From NCBI GenBank assembly GCA_051453625.1, contig JBOZIK010000001.1, forward strand, positions 146,314,283 through 146,378,282: 64,000 nt of DNA, written 5' to 3'. Made by a program: the position numbers and the translations under genes. Under the pieces are notes generated by a model that saw only the letters and a list, made by a program, of their open reading frames with translations, searched no databases and had not been told where the DNA came from. This document shows, piece by piece, positions 1 through 11,800 of the stretch (position 1 is the stretch's first letter; every line of letters begins with the position of its first letter). The DNA comes from Welwitschia mirabilis (Eukaryota > Gnetophyta > Gnetopsida > Welwitschiales).

Positions 1-848
1 AAGTTGGATAGTGGAAGGTTTGAACTCCACCCTTTTATTAATGAATGATTGTACTATGTAAGAAGATGTTCTTAGGCATTATGGTTGGAGGTAGTCACAA
101 AGAGTTTTTCTAGGGTAATTAGTTTTTGGTTAGAAGTGACTCCACTAAAAGGGTTATTTGGATCTTATTGTTATTGAGATGAGAGCTCTTATTAATTATC
201 ATTTGAGTATTTTTGAGAAGAAGAGGCTTGATCCCTTTGTTTTTCATAATGGTATTTATTTTATTACAAACTTCTGGGATTAGTCTAGGGGTTCATATTA
301 TTTAAGTAGTTTCTAATTAATCTTCTAGACTGATTATGGATATAAGAAATGCAAGAATAGATTCAAGCTACTTTTAGACATGTTTAAAAGGTTTTTAGTA
401 GAGCCTATAAGACTAAATGATTTTTAGGCTTACATAGAACACTTAGATAAAAGCTCATAATGTAAGAATCATAAAAGCTGATGGCACCGATTAGTCTATT
501 AGCAATGTCAGATTGATTGTAAGTTATAGCTTTAGATTTTTCATAGAGTTTCATAAAGCACTCACAAAATGTTTTGCATATCAAGATTACAAAAAAGTAA
601 AATTGAAAGAAAAATGCAAGCATTTATAACTCAATTCTTAAACAAAATTATGGAAACATGCTTTTTTATATTTTAATATTTTATTATAGTGAATTCATAG
701 AATAGAAAATTAGAAAAAATGCAAAAAATAATAGGAAGCACATAACAAAAAATAAAATTTTTAGTTTTAGTTTTACCTCTTAAGAAATCTATAAATAAAT
801 TATTAGACTTATACATAAAAATAAATTAGAGCACAAACAAAGGATAAA
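1..848 (+). repeat. Unrecognised decayed repeat F, copy 1
   Basis: This stretch aligns by eye with 57911-58622. Shared landmarks include a start resembling ATTGAGATGAGG, the phrase TCATAAAAGCTGATG, and an end resembling ATTAGACTT. About 90 codons from roughly 160 read as a protein with a few stops, with a segment like FKRFLVEPIRLND that the other copy echoes as YERFFIEPM. This suggests a decayed coding region followed by noncoding sequence. Element A begins immediately at 849, so A probably inserted into F. I do not recognise the family. Confidence 0.5.
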
Positions 849-2105
849 TGTTACGATGCCAATTTATAGGAATTTGATGGTATATTTTAAGTACTTTTGT
901 AGGATATTTATATAGATTTGGATGCAATATTAATGATTATAGAGATCTAGCAGAATGATCACTAAAACATGAAGTTCTTAGAATATTTGGAGGTATATTA
1001 GGCTTGTTTTGATCCCTAATACTTTGAAGGAAGGGTTTATCATGTAGAAGACTAATTTCTGTTGTAGCTATGTGATGAAAAACCCTATTGTACCCTTTGT
1101 TGTCTCCAAAATAACATGATGATAGAATTACTAACATGAATGGAGTCTGTACAGCTGAATGCAGGGCCTAAAGCTAATGAAACACCTTTTGACATGGAAT
1201 GATATTCTCATTGTCATCCCCGTGATAGTTAAAATGATAATTATTTTCTATGGACAGAAAGAATTATCTTTGTAATGGGGTCATGTGACCCATATGGGCT
1301 ACTAGGATTTCTTCTCTGACTCCTAAAGTTGAGCCTCTAGAACTTCAATGTAAAACTATAAATACCCTTCCTTTTATTCACTTCCTTTTCTATCTTTTGT
1401 AATTGATATTTGTATGGTGAAAGATTGAAAAATAAGAGGTCCATCCAATAGCTGTAGAGAGGAGTTTACCTTGGTGTTGAGCTGAGTATCCTTCATTGAG
1501 GCGCTACTACCTTTTTATAAATGGATGTAAAAGTTTATGATTAATAAAATTACTCTTTTCACTATAATTTTGTAGATTTCCCTTATAATTTGAGTTGATT
1601 ATAGTTTAGTGATAGTTCTATAATTTATTTAGATCATAAAGGCAACCTTTATTATAGTTGACTTTGTTAGTTTAGTTTTACCTTGCTATTTCATTCTACT
1701 TTTATATTACATTATGCATATTCTATTTGGTAATTCTTAGAGTTTATGTTGTCTAGGAATAAGTAATAGGACTTTTTCTAGTTGATTTAAGTTTTAAAGA
1801 AATAGTTCTTAAGCCAAACGAATTAGAGTCCAAATAGAATCTATCTCACTTGCATTTTATCCATTGCATTTCACATTCATTCATCATTGCATTGTATTTA
1901 AATTATTGTTTACTTTCATTTACTAGAATAGAAAAGATTAAAAATACTTCATTAAATCAATTCTCTAAATTCTAGCCTAGTACCTTCAATAGAGTATGAC
2001 ATTTAGGTTAACTCCTATCTATACTAGAGTGTGTTTTCTATAAGTATTATGATTTATAGTTTTTTGCTTAAGGGACTTAGAGATTACATAATTTACACCA
2101 TAACA
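849..2105 (+). repeat. 5' LTR of element A
   Basis: It starts TGTTACGATGCC and ends ...ATAACA, just before a primer-binding site. It matches the LTRs at 30842-31908, 39924-41060 and, in reverse, 50578-51645. It contains a TATA box at 1357-1364 and one copy of the 28-nt hairpin-capable motif at 1212-1239. Length is about 1.26 kb. Confidence 0.8.
1357..1364 (+). promoter_or_regulatory. TATA box of LTR A
   Basis: TATAAATA lies in the context AAAACTATAAATACC, conserved in LTRs of B (31249-31256 and 40430-40437). Its mid-LTR position fits the U3/R promoter of a plant LTR retrotransposon. Activity is unlikely now. Confidence 0.55.
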
Positions 2106-2108
2106 TAT

Positions 2109-2126
2109 TGGTGTTGTTGGTAGGGA
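2109..2126 (+). other. Primer-binding site, tRNA-Asp type, decayed
   Basis: TGGTGTTGTTGGTAGGGA lies 3 nt after the LTR end. It matches the Athila-type site TGGCGCCGTTGCCGGGGA with five differences, four of them C-to-T or G-to-A. All three ancestral CG pairs are gone. The same site decayed differently in B and C. Confidence 0.7.
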
Positions 2127-2812
2127 AGGCCACAAGAAGTTAGAGGATTATCACTATCTAGATAAGTACCTCTAATTTTTATTCAAGTTATTTATTTGAA
2201 ATAGTACTGTATTTTTAGCATAGTTTAAGTAGGTTTATTTCAGTAATTTTTATTTTTTGTAGCTTAAAGATCTCTGTGGTTCTCATTGTTGTTCTCATGA
2301 CATTGGGAATGAAAGTCTTAAATTTTTAAATTTATTTTTTTTTTCATTTTTTTCTATTTATAGATTATTAATAAAAATATTACCATCTTCTCTATTGTCC
2401 CCATGATAGCCTGGATGACATTCTAGTTTTTTTACTTTTAGCAATTTTTATTTGAGTTTAGTTTTCTATGATCATCATTTTGCCTAGGTAGATGATAGTG
2501 AGTTATTTTTTATTTTAGTTTTTTATTTGCTATCTGAGTATGTAGGGATATAATGAATTCTAGTAGAAAGATGAAATATTAGAAATATTAGAACTTAACT
2601 GAAGAAAATATCAAAGAAGAATTACTTAACTTTAAGAAAAATCTAGGTATGCACATCCCAGGCACACAAATTTTAAGAATTAAAGAAGAAGGTTTTTCTA
2701 TTTTTATTATTTTAGAATTAGATTTTACAAAAGAAAATTATAGTATAGAAGTATATCATGTCATTTATTCTTTACATATGTTGAAATTGTTACAAAAACA
2801 AAAGCAAGTAAT
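2127..2812 (+). other. Leader of element A between primer site and gag
   Basis: This is noncoding and T-rich. It holds three copies of the 28-nt hairpin-capable motif at 2286-2313, 2393-2420 and 2470-2497. The last part (from about 2560) runs parallel to B at 32390-32640 and may encode the gag N-terminus in a broken frame. Confidence 0.55.
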
Positions 2813-4360
2813 ATGCCAATCATAATAGGAACTTCTACTCCAAATGCAGATGTTACTCTTAGAGGTCTAATTACAAATAGAAGATGTGAAATCCAAAATC
2901 CCTTTAATTTACCTCCTAATGATGATGTAGAATTAAAAAATTTAACTACCTATCAAAATTTTTTAAGGGAACTTGAGAAAGATCCTTTTCATCATCCAGA
3001 TGATATTGAACAACTTTTTCTTACCTCAGGAAATGAAAAGAAAGGTATTAATTATCATACTTACATGATTATTTTTCTAGTCATACTTAAAGGAAGAAAA
3101 AAATTTGATTTAAATATATTTCACATAAGAGTCTTAAATCATAAAGTCAAGTGTAAGAAGTTTTTATTAAAAGATTTTTGAGTGAAATTTCCATGAGAAA
3201 AAAAGAAAAGAAGTGATCAACTTTCAACAACAACCTCACGAGGATCATCCCATAGCTTGTGAACATTTTATCATAGCTAGCTATTTCAAACCTTTTATGA
3301 ATTATATAAAGAAGAATTAGGTGATTATTTCTATAGTGGATTGAATAGTCAGACTGAATAACATGTATAATTTTTTTTGTGGTGGTAATTTGTTAAACTT
3401 AGTCTTAGAATATGCATGGAGTTGTTGGAAAACTTAGTAGAGATAAGTCAAACTTGGCCTAAAACCACTAAGAAAAATTAAAATATAGGCCAAATCATAA
3501 AATATTTAAAGAAGGTTAAAAATGACAAGGAAGACAAGAGAGTTGACTCAACCAATTTAATTAAGGAATTCACTACCACTCTAGAGAAGTACACTAAATT
3601 CATAGTTCATGTAAAGGTAGTAAAAGATGAAAATACAACCTCAACTTGTGAAATTTATAAACTAAAGAGTGTTCCTTGTTGTCAACTTGTAAAAAGAGGA
3701 TGTTTGAGGAAATTTGAGCATTCAACCAAAGAACACCTAACTTTAAAAGCCAACCACAATTTCAACAAAAATTAGGTAGACAATTACAATGGAAACCTTT
3801 TAGAAATAGATTTAGAAATTTAAACTTCCAACCAAATAACTTCAATTTTTAACCAAGTCAAAATGATCCACTCAAAGATTCCATAAAATATTTCAAAAAG
3901 ATACAAGAAAAGATCAACATCAATATTGAAAAGATTAATAGTAATATTGAAACCTAGTGAACATACTTTAACAAATAATGCTTATCAATTAAAGACCACA
4001 GGGGTCTATTGCATCGCAACCTTTACCCAAAGCCAAATGAAGTTAAGAGAGATATAAATGTAATAACAAGAAGTAGAAATGATACAACACATACTATTCA
4101 TGAGGTTTCAACTTTCAAAAAAAATGAAAAAAAAAGTAATAAAAAAGATGATGTAGAAATTTTGAACTCATATGACTTCCCATAAACATCACATGCTAAA
4201 ACCTCCATTAAAAATTCTTCACAAGAAAATAAAGGGAAGAAACCATCTACTCTTTGGCTTGATAGGTTAAACATGAATCCTACCATTAATGAGAATTTGA
4301 AAAACTTAATACAAGAAGTAAACATCAACTTATCTTTTTAGAAATTCTTACAATAAAATC
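2813..4360 (+). pseudogene. gag: Athila-like gag, element A
   Basis: Gag would form the particle core and package the RNA. The first 122 codons are open from 2813 and align with gag of B (from about 32643) and C, including the shared segment LPPNDDVELKNL. The frame then breaks. Further on, the frame containing TKECSLLSTCKKRMFEE, then AFNQ, corresponds to the region after the CCHC zinc knuckle seen in C and D; the knuckle's first half is lost to frameshift near 3650. The downstream stretch up to 4360 is rich in Asn and Gln and then in Lys, as in relatives. Stops and frameshifts rule out a working product. Confidence 0.7.
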
Positions 4361-4434
4361 CTAAATATTCTAAGTTGTGAAAAAACCTAGTGAAAAGAAA
4401 ACAAAAATGTGCCATTTTTAACAAAATTTGTTTT

Positions 4435-5130
4435 CTCAATCTATTTTCAACTTAGTCATGAAAAAGTGTTCTAAATTTAAAGACCCTTGGAGTAGCAACT
4501 ATAAGTATTACCTTAGAAGAAAATAAAAGAATCTAAAAATCTTTAATTAACATAAGAGCTAGTATCAACACCATGCCTCTTCACATATGTAAAAGACTTA
4601 GGTTAGAAAATAGAATAGAACCTACACGAATTATCTTTGAATTAGCTAATTATTTAATTAAAAAAACATTAGGGACTATCAAGGACCTAGTAATAGAAAT
4701 TGAGAAAGGCTTTTATCTCATAGATGTGGTGATAATTGAGGTAGAACATGATGGAGGTTATCCACTACTCTTAGGAAGAGCCTTTTATGCAACTACTCAT
4801 TGTATCAATAATATATGAACCTGAATGACAGAATGTAATATAGGAAATAAAAAGTTTATCATTTGAGTTTTTAATGCTACTAAAAAGAGCATAAGAGATT
4901 ATTTTAACTTAGAAGAATAACTTAAACCAATCTTGTTTTTACAACATCAGCCAATTGAGGAGAGATTAATAATTCTATAAGAATCAACTTTATATGATAA
5001 TCCCACTAAAATAAGCTATTTTAAGTATGAAAAAATAGGATCATTCAATAAAAACCAACATGTTTACTCACTATAAAAACCTTTTGTAGAGTGGCATCCC
5101 ATATATATCACTTTCACAGTAGATAGAACG
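4435..5130 (+). pseudogene. pol: Athila-like aspartic protease and PR-RT linker, element A
   Basis: The frame around 4540-4818 gives NIRASINTMPLHICKRLRL, then ELANYLIKKTLGTIKDLV, and PLLLGRAFYATTH. These match the Athila protease pattern of an active-site loop, a flap-side strand and the LLGRPF motif. The catalytic Asp of DLGAS is Asn here and the next Gly is Arg, so it is inactive as read. The same Asn occurs in B, C and D. The frame continues, with several stops, through a linker ending in EWHP, where a 28-nt hairpin-capable motif (5106-5133) sits inside coding sequence. Confidence 0.75.
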
Positions 5131-6175
5131 ATAGTTGTAAATGTTAACTTAGAACTTAAGAAATTTCCTAAGGGTCTGCAATACATTTTCATATTTAACA
5201 ATTTGAAGAAACCTATAATAATGAGTGACTTCTTACTCCTCAATAAGAATCTAACTTGATCTCACTTTTAACTTCTAATGAAGATGCCTTTGCTTAAACT
5301 CATAAAGACTTAGCTACCATCCCTATTTTGATAGTCCAACATAAAATTTACCTTAAGAATAATGCTAAACTTGTTATAAAACCCCTAAGAAGGATCAACG
5401 AAATCCTTAATCAAGTAGTTAAAGATGAAATTATTAAACTTATTCATACTAGGATCATATATGCTATATTCGACAGTGAGTAGTTATCCCTTTGACAATA
5501 GTTCTAAAAAAGGATGGAAAACGGAGAATGTGCATTAATCTTAGGAAACTTAATGAGGTCACTAAAAAGGATCATTGTCTTTAACCTTTCTTGATCAAGT
5601 ACTTGATAGAATCTAAGGTCATGCCTAGTATTGTTTTCTTGATGGATGTAGTGACTATAATCAAGCTTGCATAGAAAGTGAAGATCAAGCTAAAACAACC
5701 TTTACCTTACTCTTTCGGATCTTTGCTTTTAGACATATGTCCTTTATACTTTGCAATGCCCTTAAAACTTTCCAATGAGAAATGATAAGGATATTTTCTA
5801 ATAGGATAGAAGATTCTATTAAAATCTTTATAGATAACTTCTCCATCTTTGGTGAAACCTTTGAAAAAACCATAAAAAGATTAGAAAAAGTCTTGGATAA
5901 ATGTATAGAGAGTGGCCTGCATTTGAGGTGGGAAAAGAGTTTCTTCCTTATCAACCATGGAATTGTTTAGGTCACCATATTTCAAAGGAAGGGATTAAGA
6001 TAAATCCTACAAAAGTTGACATCATTAAAAATATTATACCTCTAATCAATATCAAAAAAGTTAGATCATTTCTTGGTTATGTTAGTTTCTTTCTTTGTTT
6101 TATTTATGATTATGTGAAAATCTATAAACCTCTTTACTCATTACTTCAAAAAAATGTTAAATTTACTTAGAATAA
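5131..6175 (+). pseudogene. pol: Reverse transcriptase, element A
   Basis: This would copy the element RNA into DNA. Visible in order are NVNLELKKFPKGLQYIF, a broken fingers region with RMCINLRKLNEVTKKDH near 5525, then SGYNQ-like and FRHM.FGLCNA-like sequence near 5730 in broken frames. The catalytic box at 5827-5838 reads FIDN instead of FMDD, so the second Asp is lost. The thumb at 5970-6110 reads LGHHISKEGIKINPTKVD and RSFLGYVSFF. The lineage call rests on similarity to Athila RT. At least one frameshift occurs near 5960. Confidence 0.85.
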
Positions 6176-6420
6176 TTCATGTCAATTTGCACTTGATACA
6201 CTTAATAAAAACAATCTTTTGAACCTATTATCATGGATATTAATTTGACTAAAGATTTTGAACCTATGTATGATACAACCAACATTGCTGGGGGTGGGGT
6301 TTTTGGCTAAAAATATGAAAAGGATTTTTAAGTTGTATCCTATCTTAATAAAACTTTATTCAAAGCTCAATCCAACTACACTTTAGTGGCTAAAATAAGA
6401 TAATGAAAATTATCCATTTT
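6176..6420 (+). pseudogene. pol: RNase H remnant, element A, truncated
   Basis: The first part of the gypsy RNase H is present as DTTN for the usual D(A)SN, after KDFEPMY, with the following GGVF. The rest of RNase H and the region up to the integrase zinc finger (about 580 bp in D) are missing. The join lies near 6405-6420. Confidence 0.6.
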
Positions 6421-7480
6421 GGTTTTATTAGTTAACCCTTTATAAAGACTCATTTAACTTTGCTAGAAGTTGTGATGTTTATCAATGTTATAATAGTCTA
6501 AATTATTTTTAAGATATGCCCCTTAAACCTATTCTTGAATGTGAACCTTTTAGTTGTTAGAAGATTAACTTTATAAGCCCTATTAAACCACCTTCTCATG
6601 ATAAAAATTATATCTTCATGACCATTAATTATGTGACAAAGTGGGTCAAAGCTACTTCTACTACCAAAAATGATGCTTGAACCATTTGCAATTTTGTTCA
6701 AACTCATATATTTTAATGTTTTGATTTTCCTAGAATTATCATTAACAATCTAGAAACTTATTTCATTAATCACTTATTTTAAAAACTTATTTTATTCATT
6801 GGCATTAAACATCAAATTACATGTACTTATCATCCTTAAGCTAATGGTCAAGCCAAAAACACAAATAGAGAAATTAAAAAGATACTTCAAAAATTAGTCT
6901 CATATCAATAAAAAACTTGGTCCTCTAAATTAAATGATGTTCTTTGGGCTTATCGTACTACTTGACATGACTCTCTAAGTTTCTCATTATATGAACTTAT
7001 GTATAGAAAAGTTTGTATCTTGCTATTTAATGTTTGATATAACTCATATTGATCACTTATCAACTTAATCTTGTAGACTTTGATAAAGATCTTAGACCTT
7101 GATTAGACCAAATTAACCATTTACATGAAAAATATACTCATGCCATGCATCATCAGCTCATTCATAAAGCTTAAGTTAGATTTAAACATGATAAAAGGGT
7201 TCTCTATAGAAAATTTGAACTTGGTCAACTTGTCCTTTTATAAATACTCAAGTATACCTTTTAAACAACAAGTTAACCTATAAATGGTTAGATCCTTATC
7301 TTATAGAAAAAATACATTCCAACGGCTCATTGAAATCTCTGATCCAAACACTAGAAAAATTTAAACAGTCAATGGATAAAGGATGAAAATTTATGAGTCA
7401 TCTACTAATAAACCCTTGAACATAAAACAAGCAGGTATCTTGGAAGCCCCTCTTAATAAGAAGAACCTTCCTCTTGCCAT
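6421..7480 (+). pseudogene. pol: Integrase, element A first copy
   Basis: Integrase would insert the DNA copy into the genome. The zinc-finger end (RSCDVYQCYN-like) is at about 6460-6500. The core reads TINYVTKWVKA where relatives read TIDYVTKW, so the first catalytic Asp is Asn. The second Asp is also Asn (INNLETYF for ISDQGTHF). The Glu in GQAEN is Lys (GQAKNTNREIKK). All three catalytic positions are therefore lost. The C-terminal half follows with many stops, ending near 7480. Confidence 0.8.
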
Positions 7481-7823
7481 TATCTAAATTACTTCTTAAT
7501 TTATTCCTTGATTAGACATCATCCTATCATTTAAATATCTTTAACTTGACTTATGTATTACTTTATGAAGTTATCATGATTAAAAATTCATTTAATTGAT
7601 TATTTTAAAATGATAAGATTAGATTCATCCAATCTAAAGACATCTGTATGTCTATGAACTTCATTTATAAGGAAGATGCCTTTCTTATTTTATTATATTT
7701 CAATGGTTTCAATAATTAGTTGTTTTTACATGTTCTTACTTATTTCTCATCTCATTACTTTACTTTAATCCTCATGAGTACTTAATCATGTGGAACCTTT
7801 TTTCCCAACAGAAAAAAAAAATA
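7481..7823 (+). other. Start of element A 3' region, first copy
   Basis: Noncoding. It parallels 8870-9200 and B at 37740-38060, and ends in an A-rich tract at 7810-7823 just before a gap. Confidence 0.6.
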
Positions 7824-7923
7824 NNNNNNNNNNNNNNNNNNNNNNNNNNNNNNNNNNNNNNNNNNNNNNNNNNNNNNNNNNNNNNNNNNNNNNNNNNNNN
7901 NNNNNNNNNNNNNNNNNNNNNNN
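7824..7923. other. Assembly gap, 100 N
   Basis: Exactly 100 N, the usual placeholder for a gap of unknown size. Homologous integrase sequence lies on both sides. Confidence 0.95.
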
Positions 7924-8870
7924 GCTTGTCAATGTTATCATAGTCTAACTGATTCTTAAGATATGCTCCTTAAACTATGCTTGAATGTGAAACTTTTAAT
8001 TATTAGGGGGAATAACTTATAGGCCTTACCAAACCACCTTTTCATGACAAAAATTACATTTTAGTGGTCATTGATTATATTACTAAGTGAGTCAAAGTGG
8101 TTCCTACTACCAAAAACTAATGTGTGAACCATTTGCAATTTTGTCTAAACTCATATCTTTCAATGTTTTGGATTTCCACAAATCATCATTAGTGATTAAG
8201 GAACTTATTTTATTAATTACATTTTTTTAAAAAAAATTTATCTATTGGCATTAAACATAGAACTTCATATGCTTATCATCCTCAAACTAATGGCCAAGCC
8301 AAAAATGCAAATAGAGAAATTAAAAAGATGCTCTAAAAATTAGTCTTTGTCAATAAGAAAACTTGGTTCTTTAAACTTAATAACATTATTTAGGCTTACC
8401 ATACTACTTGGCATAACTCTCTAGGTTTCTTACCATATAAACTTATATATGGAAAAGTTTGCACCTTTCCAGTTGATGTTTTTTATAACCCCTATTAATC
8501 CTCCTATCAACTTAACCTTGTAGCCTTGGATGAAAATCTTAGCACTCGATTAGCTTAACTCGATCATTTAGATGAAAAATATATTGATGTCATACATCAT
8601 TAACTCATTCAGAAAGCCCATGTCAATTTCAAACATGATAAAAGATTCTCTATAAGCAATTTAAAGTTGGTCAACTTATCCTTTTGTATAATACCTGAGT
8701 ACACCTTTTACACAATAAGTCAACTTCTAAATGGTTAGGTCCTTATCTTATAGAAAAAGTACATTTCAATGGATTAGTTAAAATATTTTATCCAAACACT
8801 AGGGAAATTCAAAATAACTTGTCTTGAAATCTCCTCTCAATGGGGATGACCTTTATTTTGCCATTATATA
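7924..8870 (+). pseudogene. pol: Integrase fragment, second copy after the gap
   Basis: This parallels 6475-7440 from the end of the zinc finger onward. It reads VVIDYITK (first Asp kept), then a frameshift before the second Asp. AYHPQTNGQAKNANREIKK has Lys for the catalytic Glu. It may belong to a second, closely related element whose 5' part is lost in the gap. Confidence 0.75.
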
Positions 8871-10626
8871 AATTCTTTATTAACTCATTCCTTAGGTAGA
8901 CATCATGCTATTACTTAAATATCTCTAACCTAACTTATGTATTGCTTTATGAAGTCATCATGATTAGTAATCTTTTACTTGAGTATTTTAAGATGATAAG
9001 ATTGGATTCACCTAATTTTAAGACATTCATATGTTTATAAACTTCATTCAAAAGGAAGATTCCTTTGTTCTTTTATTTTCTTTCAATGGTGTGATTAATT
9101 AGTTATTTTTTCATGTTCTTACTTATTTCTCATCTCATTACTTCACTTTTATTCTTACAAGAATATGGTCATGTGGAAGTATTTTCACTTAAAAAAAAAA
9201 AAAAGAAAAAAGAGAGAAAGAAAAGAAAAGAAAGAAGAAAAAGACCATTCTCTTTCATATCTAAACTACAAACATGGTTACCATGATGTACTGTAAGTGC
9301 ATTGGAAAAAATTTTCCTAAGAGGAGACTTTGGTAGTATAATATAGTAGCTATGGAAACTCTCCTGAGGGGCCAATTGATCATGCTGTATGAGTCCTTAC
9401 TCCTATGATAGTGGTTGCACTCCTCTCATTATGGCAGAATAAAATTTTACTTAGAGGCTATGAGATTAGTGGTGTTCGTAGTATTATCAAAAGTATTACT
9501 TATTTTCTAGACTCCTTTTTGCATCTAGTACTTCTACATAATCATTCTGCTTTTTTAGATTCTAGTGTTGTTTTGATATGTAAGATAGTAACTACATGTT
9601 TCTTTAGCTTTTTATCTTATCATTCACTATTTGATAAAATTAGACATATTAACATCATCATAATCATTGCCTATTTGAATGGTACTTTATGAATTTTTAC
9701 ATAATGTCATGCATTTTTCATCAAGTGATTTTATGGTTATTGCTAAGGGAATTTATTAGGTTAGAATTTAGGGTAAGTAAGTAATCTTCTTTATATTCCT
9801 ATTTGTCTATTTTCATTTTGTTTCTCTTTGGCTATTTTTTTGGCATTTTCAAAGTCATTTTCATATCTTTTCAAAATAATATTATGGATCTAATCATTTA
9901 GTAGTTTCTTATTGCTTTTACTCCTAGCCTCTATTTATAATGGTTATTGTTTCTCTTTTTTAATTAGTGATAATGATATATTTTGAGTTTTAATTCTTAC
10001 TTTTTCAGGATTACTAATTTCAAGCACATTTGAGGATTTATTCTGAGCATTGCTTCCTTTTTCTTAATGAATTTTCTTCTCTTTGATACCCTTTTTTCAT
10101 AAGTATCTTTTTGCCATGGTCATTTTTTTAAGGATATTCCTTCACTTTCTACATTCTTTCTGCTTTTTTTCTACTTTTCAACTACTTGTTTGCTTTCAAA
10201 CTTTTTCATATTTTTTCTATTTGTCTAAACATCTCATTTGATCACTATTGTCCCATGTTTGTTGTTCCCATGATAGATAGGATTACAGTTATCCTTTTTA
10301 CTTTATAAAATCTAAAACATCTTGCTTCACTTATGGGAGGTGCAACACACCTTTTTGAGAATTCTTCTGAGATATTAAGTAAAAATATATATTTTTAAAA
10401 AGGATCATGTTTGAGCTTTCATGATACATATTAATGATAAGTTATTTTAATATGATTTCATGTTACTTGAATAAATTTCATGGACTATATTTAGCAAGAG
10501 AATAGTAGCACTCTTATAGAGTTTTCCTGTAGTTATGTTTTAAATCATCTAAGGAAAAGAATGATATGATTACTCTTGTACCTTACCCTTGTAGAATACA
10601 TCAATAAACTTTGTATGCATCATTGA
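8871..10626 (+). other. Noncoding 3' region of element A
   Basis: It runs parallel to B at 37740-39590. A purine tract lies at 9189-9243 and a 28-nt hairpin-capable motif at 10260-10287. The 95-codon ORF at 9405-9692 has no counterpart kept open in B, so I do not call it a gene. Homology ends near 10626 at GCATCATTGATGAAG. Confidence 0.7.
9189..9243 (+). repeat. Polypurine tract downstream of pol
   Basis: About 55 nt of nearly pure A and G. B has a tract at the same place (38054-38098), and C has a GA repeat there (43658-43735 read on the minus strand). It is too far from the LTR to be the ordinary plus-strand primer. Confidence 0.7.
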
Positions 10627-10689
10627 TGAAGTCATAATGGAAAGATGTGTCTCTTTAAATCTCCTTTAATTTTCCTTTAATTTATGTAA

Positions 10690-10925
10690 CTAAAATATCA
10701 CATTACTCATTAGTGAGATGATGTGTTAATGAGATGCAATTATTTCCGCTACACAAAACATTTTAGGAAGATGTGTCAAGCACCCTACTTTGGGTACATT
10801 CCAACAACATCCTATGATATCTTTCTACACCTTTATTTAATTATGATGATTCAAGCATGGTATGCGAATTAGTAATATCCTCATGCATAAAGAAGTCAAC
10901 AAATGCATTTGAGATATATTCACCT
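10690..10925 (-). pseudogene. pol: Ty1/copia integrase core fragment (old copia 2)
   Basis: On the minus strand from about 10920 down the frame reads SNAFVDFFMHEDITNSHTM, then NKGVERYHRMLLECTQSR. This is the end of a copia integrase core, whose family pattern has QQNGV.ER.NRTLLE; the Glu is kept. It is probably the downstream half of the element whose gag and protease lie at 16500-17610, split by the copia insertion between them. Confidence 0.65.
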
Positions 10926-11113
10926 TTATTTATCTTTTTATTTATTTTTTTGATAAAGTTAATACATAAGAAACTGTATTATACTTGCGAAGCGTACTAG
11001 TCTATTTCACTGGGTAAAACCTATAGATGACCATTGTTAGCTCAGGATTGGCATCAAATATCTAGGTATAGCTTATGATTCTTGACCATGATGTTGAAGC
11101 CTACATTTAGGTG
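10926..11113. other. Probable copia 2 remnant, no readable frame
   Basis: Short stretch between the integrase fragment and the left copia LTR. It should hold the middle of the copia 2 integrase, but I could not read a frame. Confidence 0.3.
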
Positions 11114-11466
11114 TGTTAGGAATAATAGCGAAAAAGAATAGAAATAGAAAGCAAAACAACACACAAGAATTTATGTGAAAAACCCTGATGTGGGGAAAAA
11201 TCACATAATCAATGTAGATCTCTCTTAATAATTTAAGAAGAATAGTTTAAGGACATAAGTCATCCTCAATATCCAGAGTGTTTTAAATGTATTACTCCTC
11301 CCTCAACACCCTTCCCCTTAAATAGACTTACTTTAGGTTAAAATCCCTAAGTTTATATTGACTTTATAAATAGCTCCATCTCACTTTATAATACAAAAAA
11401 GAAATACAATTTACAAAAAAAGTGCTACCATAAGGGAAAAATAGAAGACCAAAAAGAGGATTTGAC
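11114..11466 (-). repeat. 3' LTR of copia 1
   Basis: It starts TGTTAGGAATAATAG on the + strand and aligns along its whole length with 15753-16104. Shared landmarks are AATGTGGGGAAAAATCACA-like sequence, CTTTATAAATAGC and CACTTTATAATAC. Confidence 0.85.
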
Positions 11467-11800
11467 TGATATTATTACAAAGTATTCTTTTGCTATCCAT
11501 TGTTTAAGTTATGGCAATCCCATGTTTTCCTTTATAGAAGTTATGCTTTTCCATTGGTACCATCTTTTTAATAGAATCGATAACATAATACTTTTTTTTG
11601 AATATTTTAAATGCTAACCAACCCATATTCAATAAGTTCTCTTACAAAATTAAATCTAGTATCAATATGTTTTGTCCTAGCATGAAAAATTGAATTGTTA
11701 GTAATATGTATTGCACTTTGACTATTATAAAACACAAAATATTTGCCTTGTTTTAAACTAAGAGAAGCAAGAAATCTTCACAAATAGATCATCTCCTTAC
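11467..11800 (-). pseudogene. pol: RNase H, copia 1
   Basis: On the minus strand near 11620-11750 the frame reads GKYFVFYNSQSAIHITNNSI then FHARTKHIDTRFNFVRE. This is the copia RNase H end, where the family has DSQSA; the Asp is Asn here. It follows RT directly and ends next to the 3' LTR. Confidence 0.8.

Larger units (their letters stand above)
849..10626 (+). mobile_element. Athila-like Ty3/gypsy retrotransposon A, decayed, no 3' LTR
   Basis: The order is LTR, tRNA-Asp-type primer site, long leader, gag, protease, RT, RNase H, integrase and a long noncoding 3' region, the Athila order. All coding parts are broken by stops and frameshifts. Homology to element B's 3' region stops near 10626, about 335 bp before where B's right LTR begins, and copia sequence follows. 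A 100-N gap at 7824-7923 is followed by a second copy of the integrase region, so one element with an internal repeat, two elements, or misassembly are all possible. Confidence 0.8.

Noticed and set aside
9405-9692. 95-codon + frame in element A's 3' region as an env-like gene
   Set aside because: B's matching sequence does not keep the frame, and no signal peptide or conserved motif is seen.
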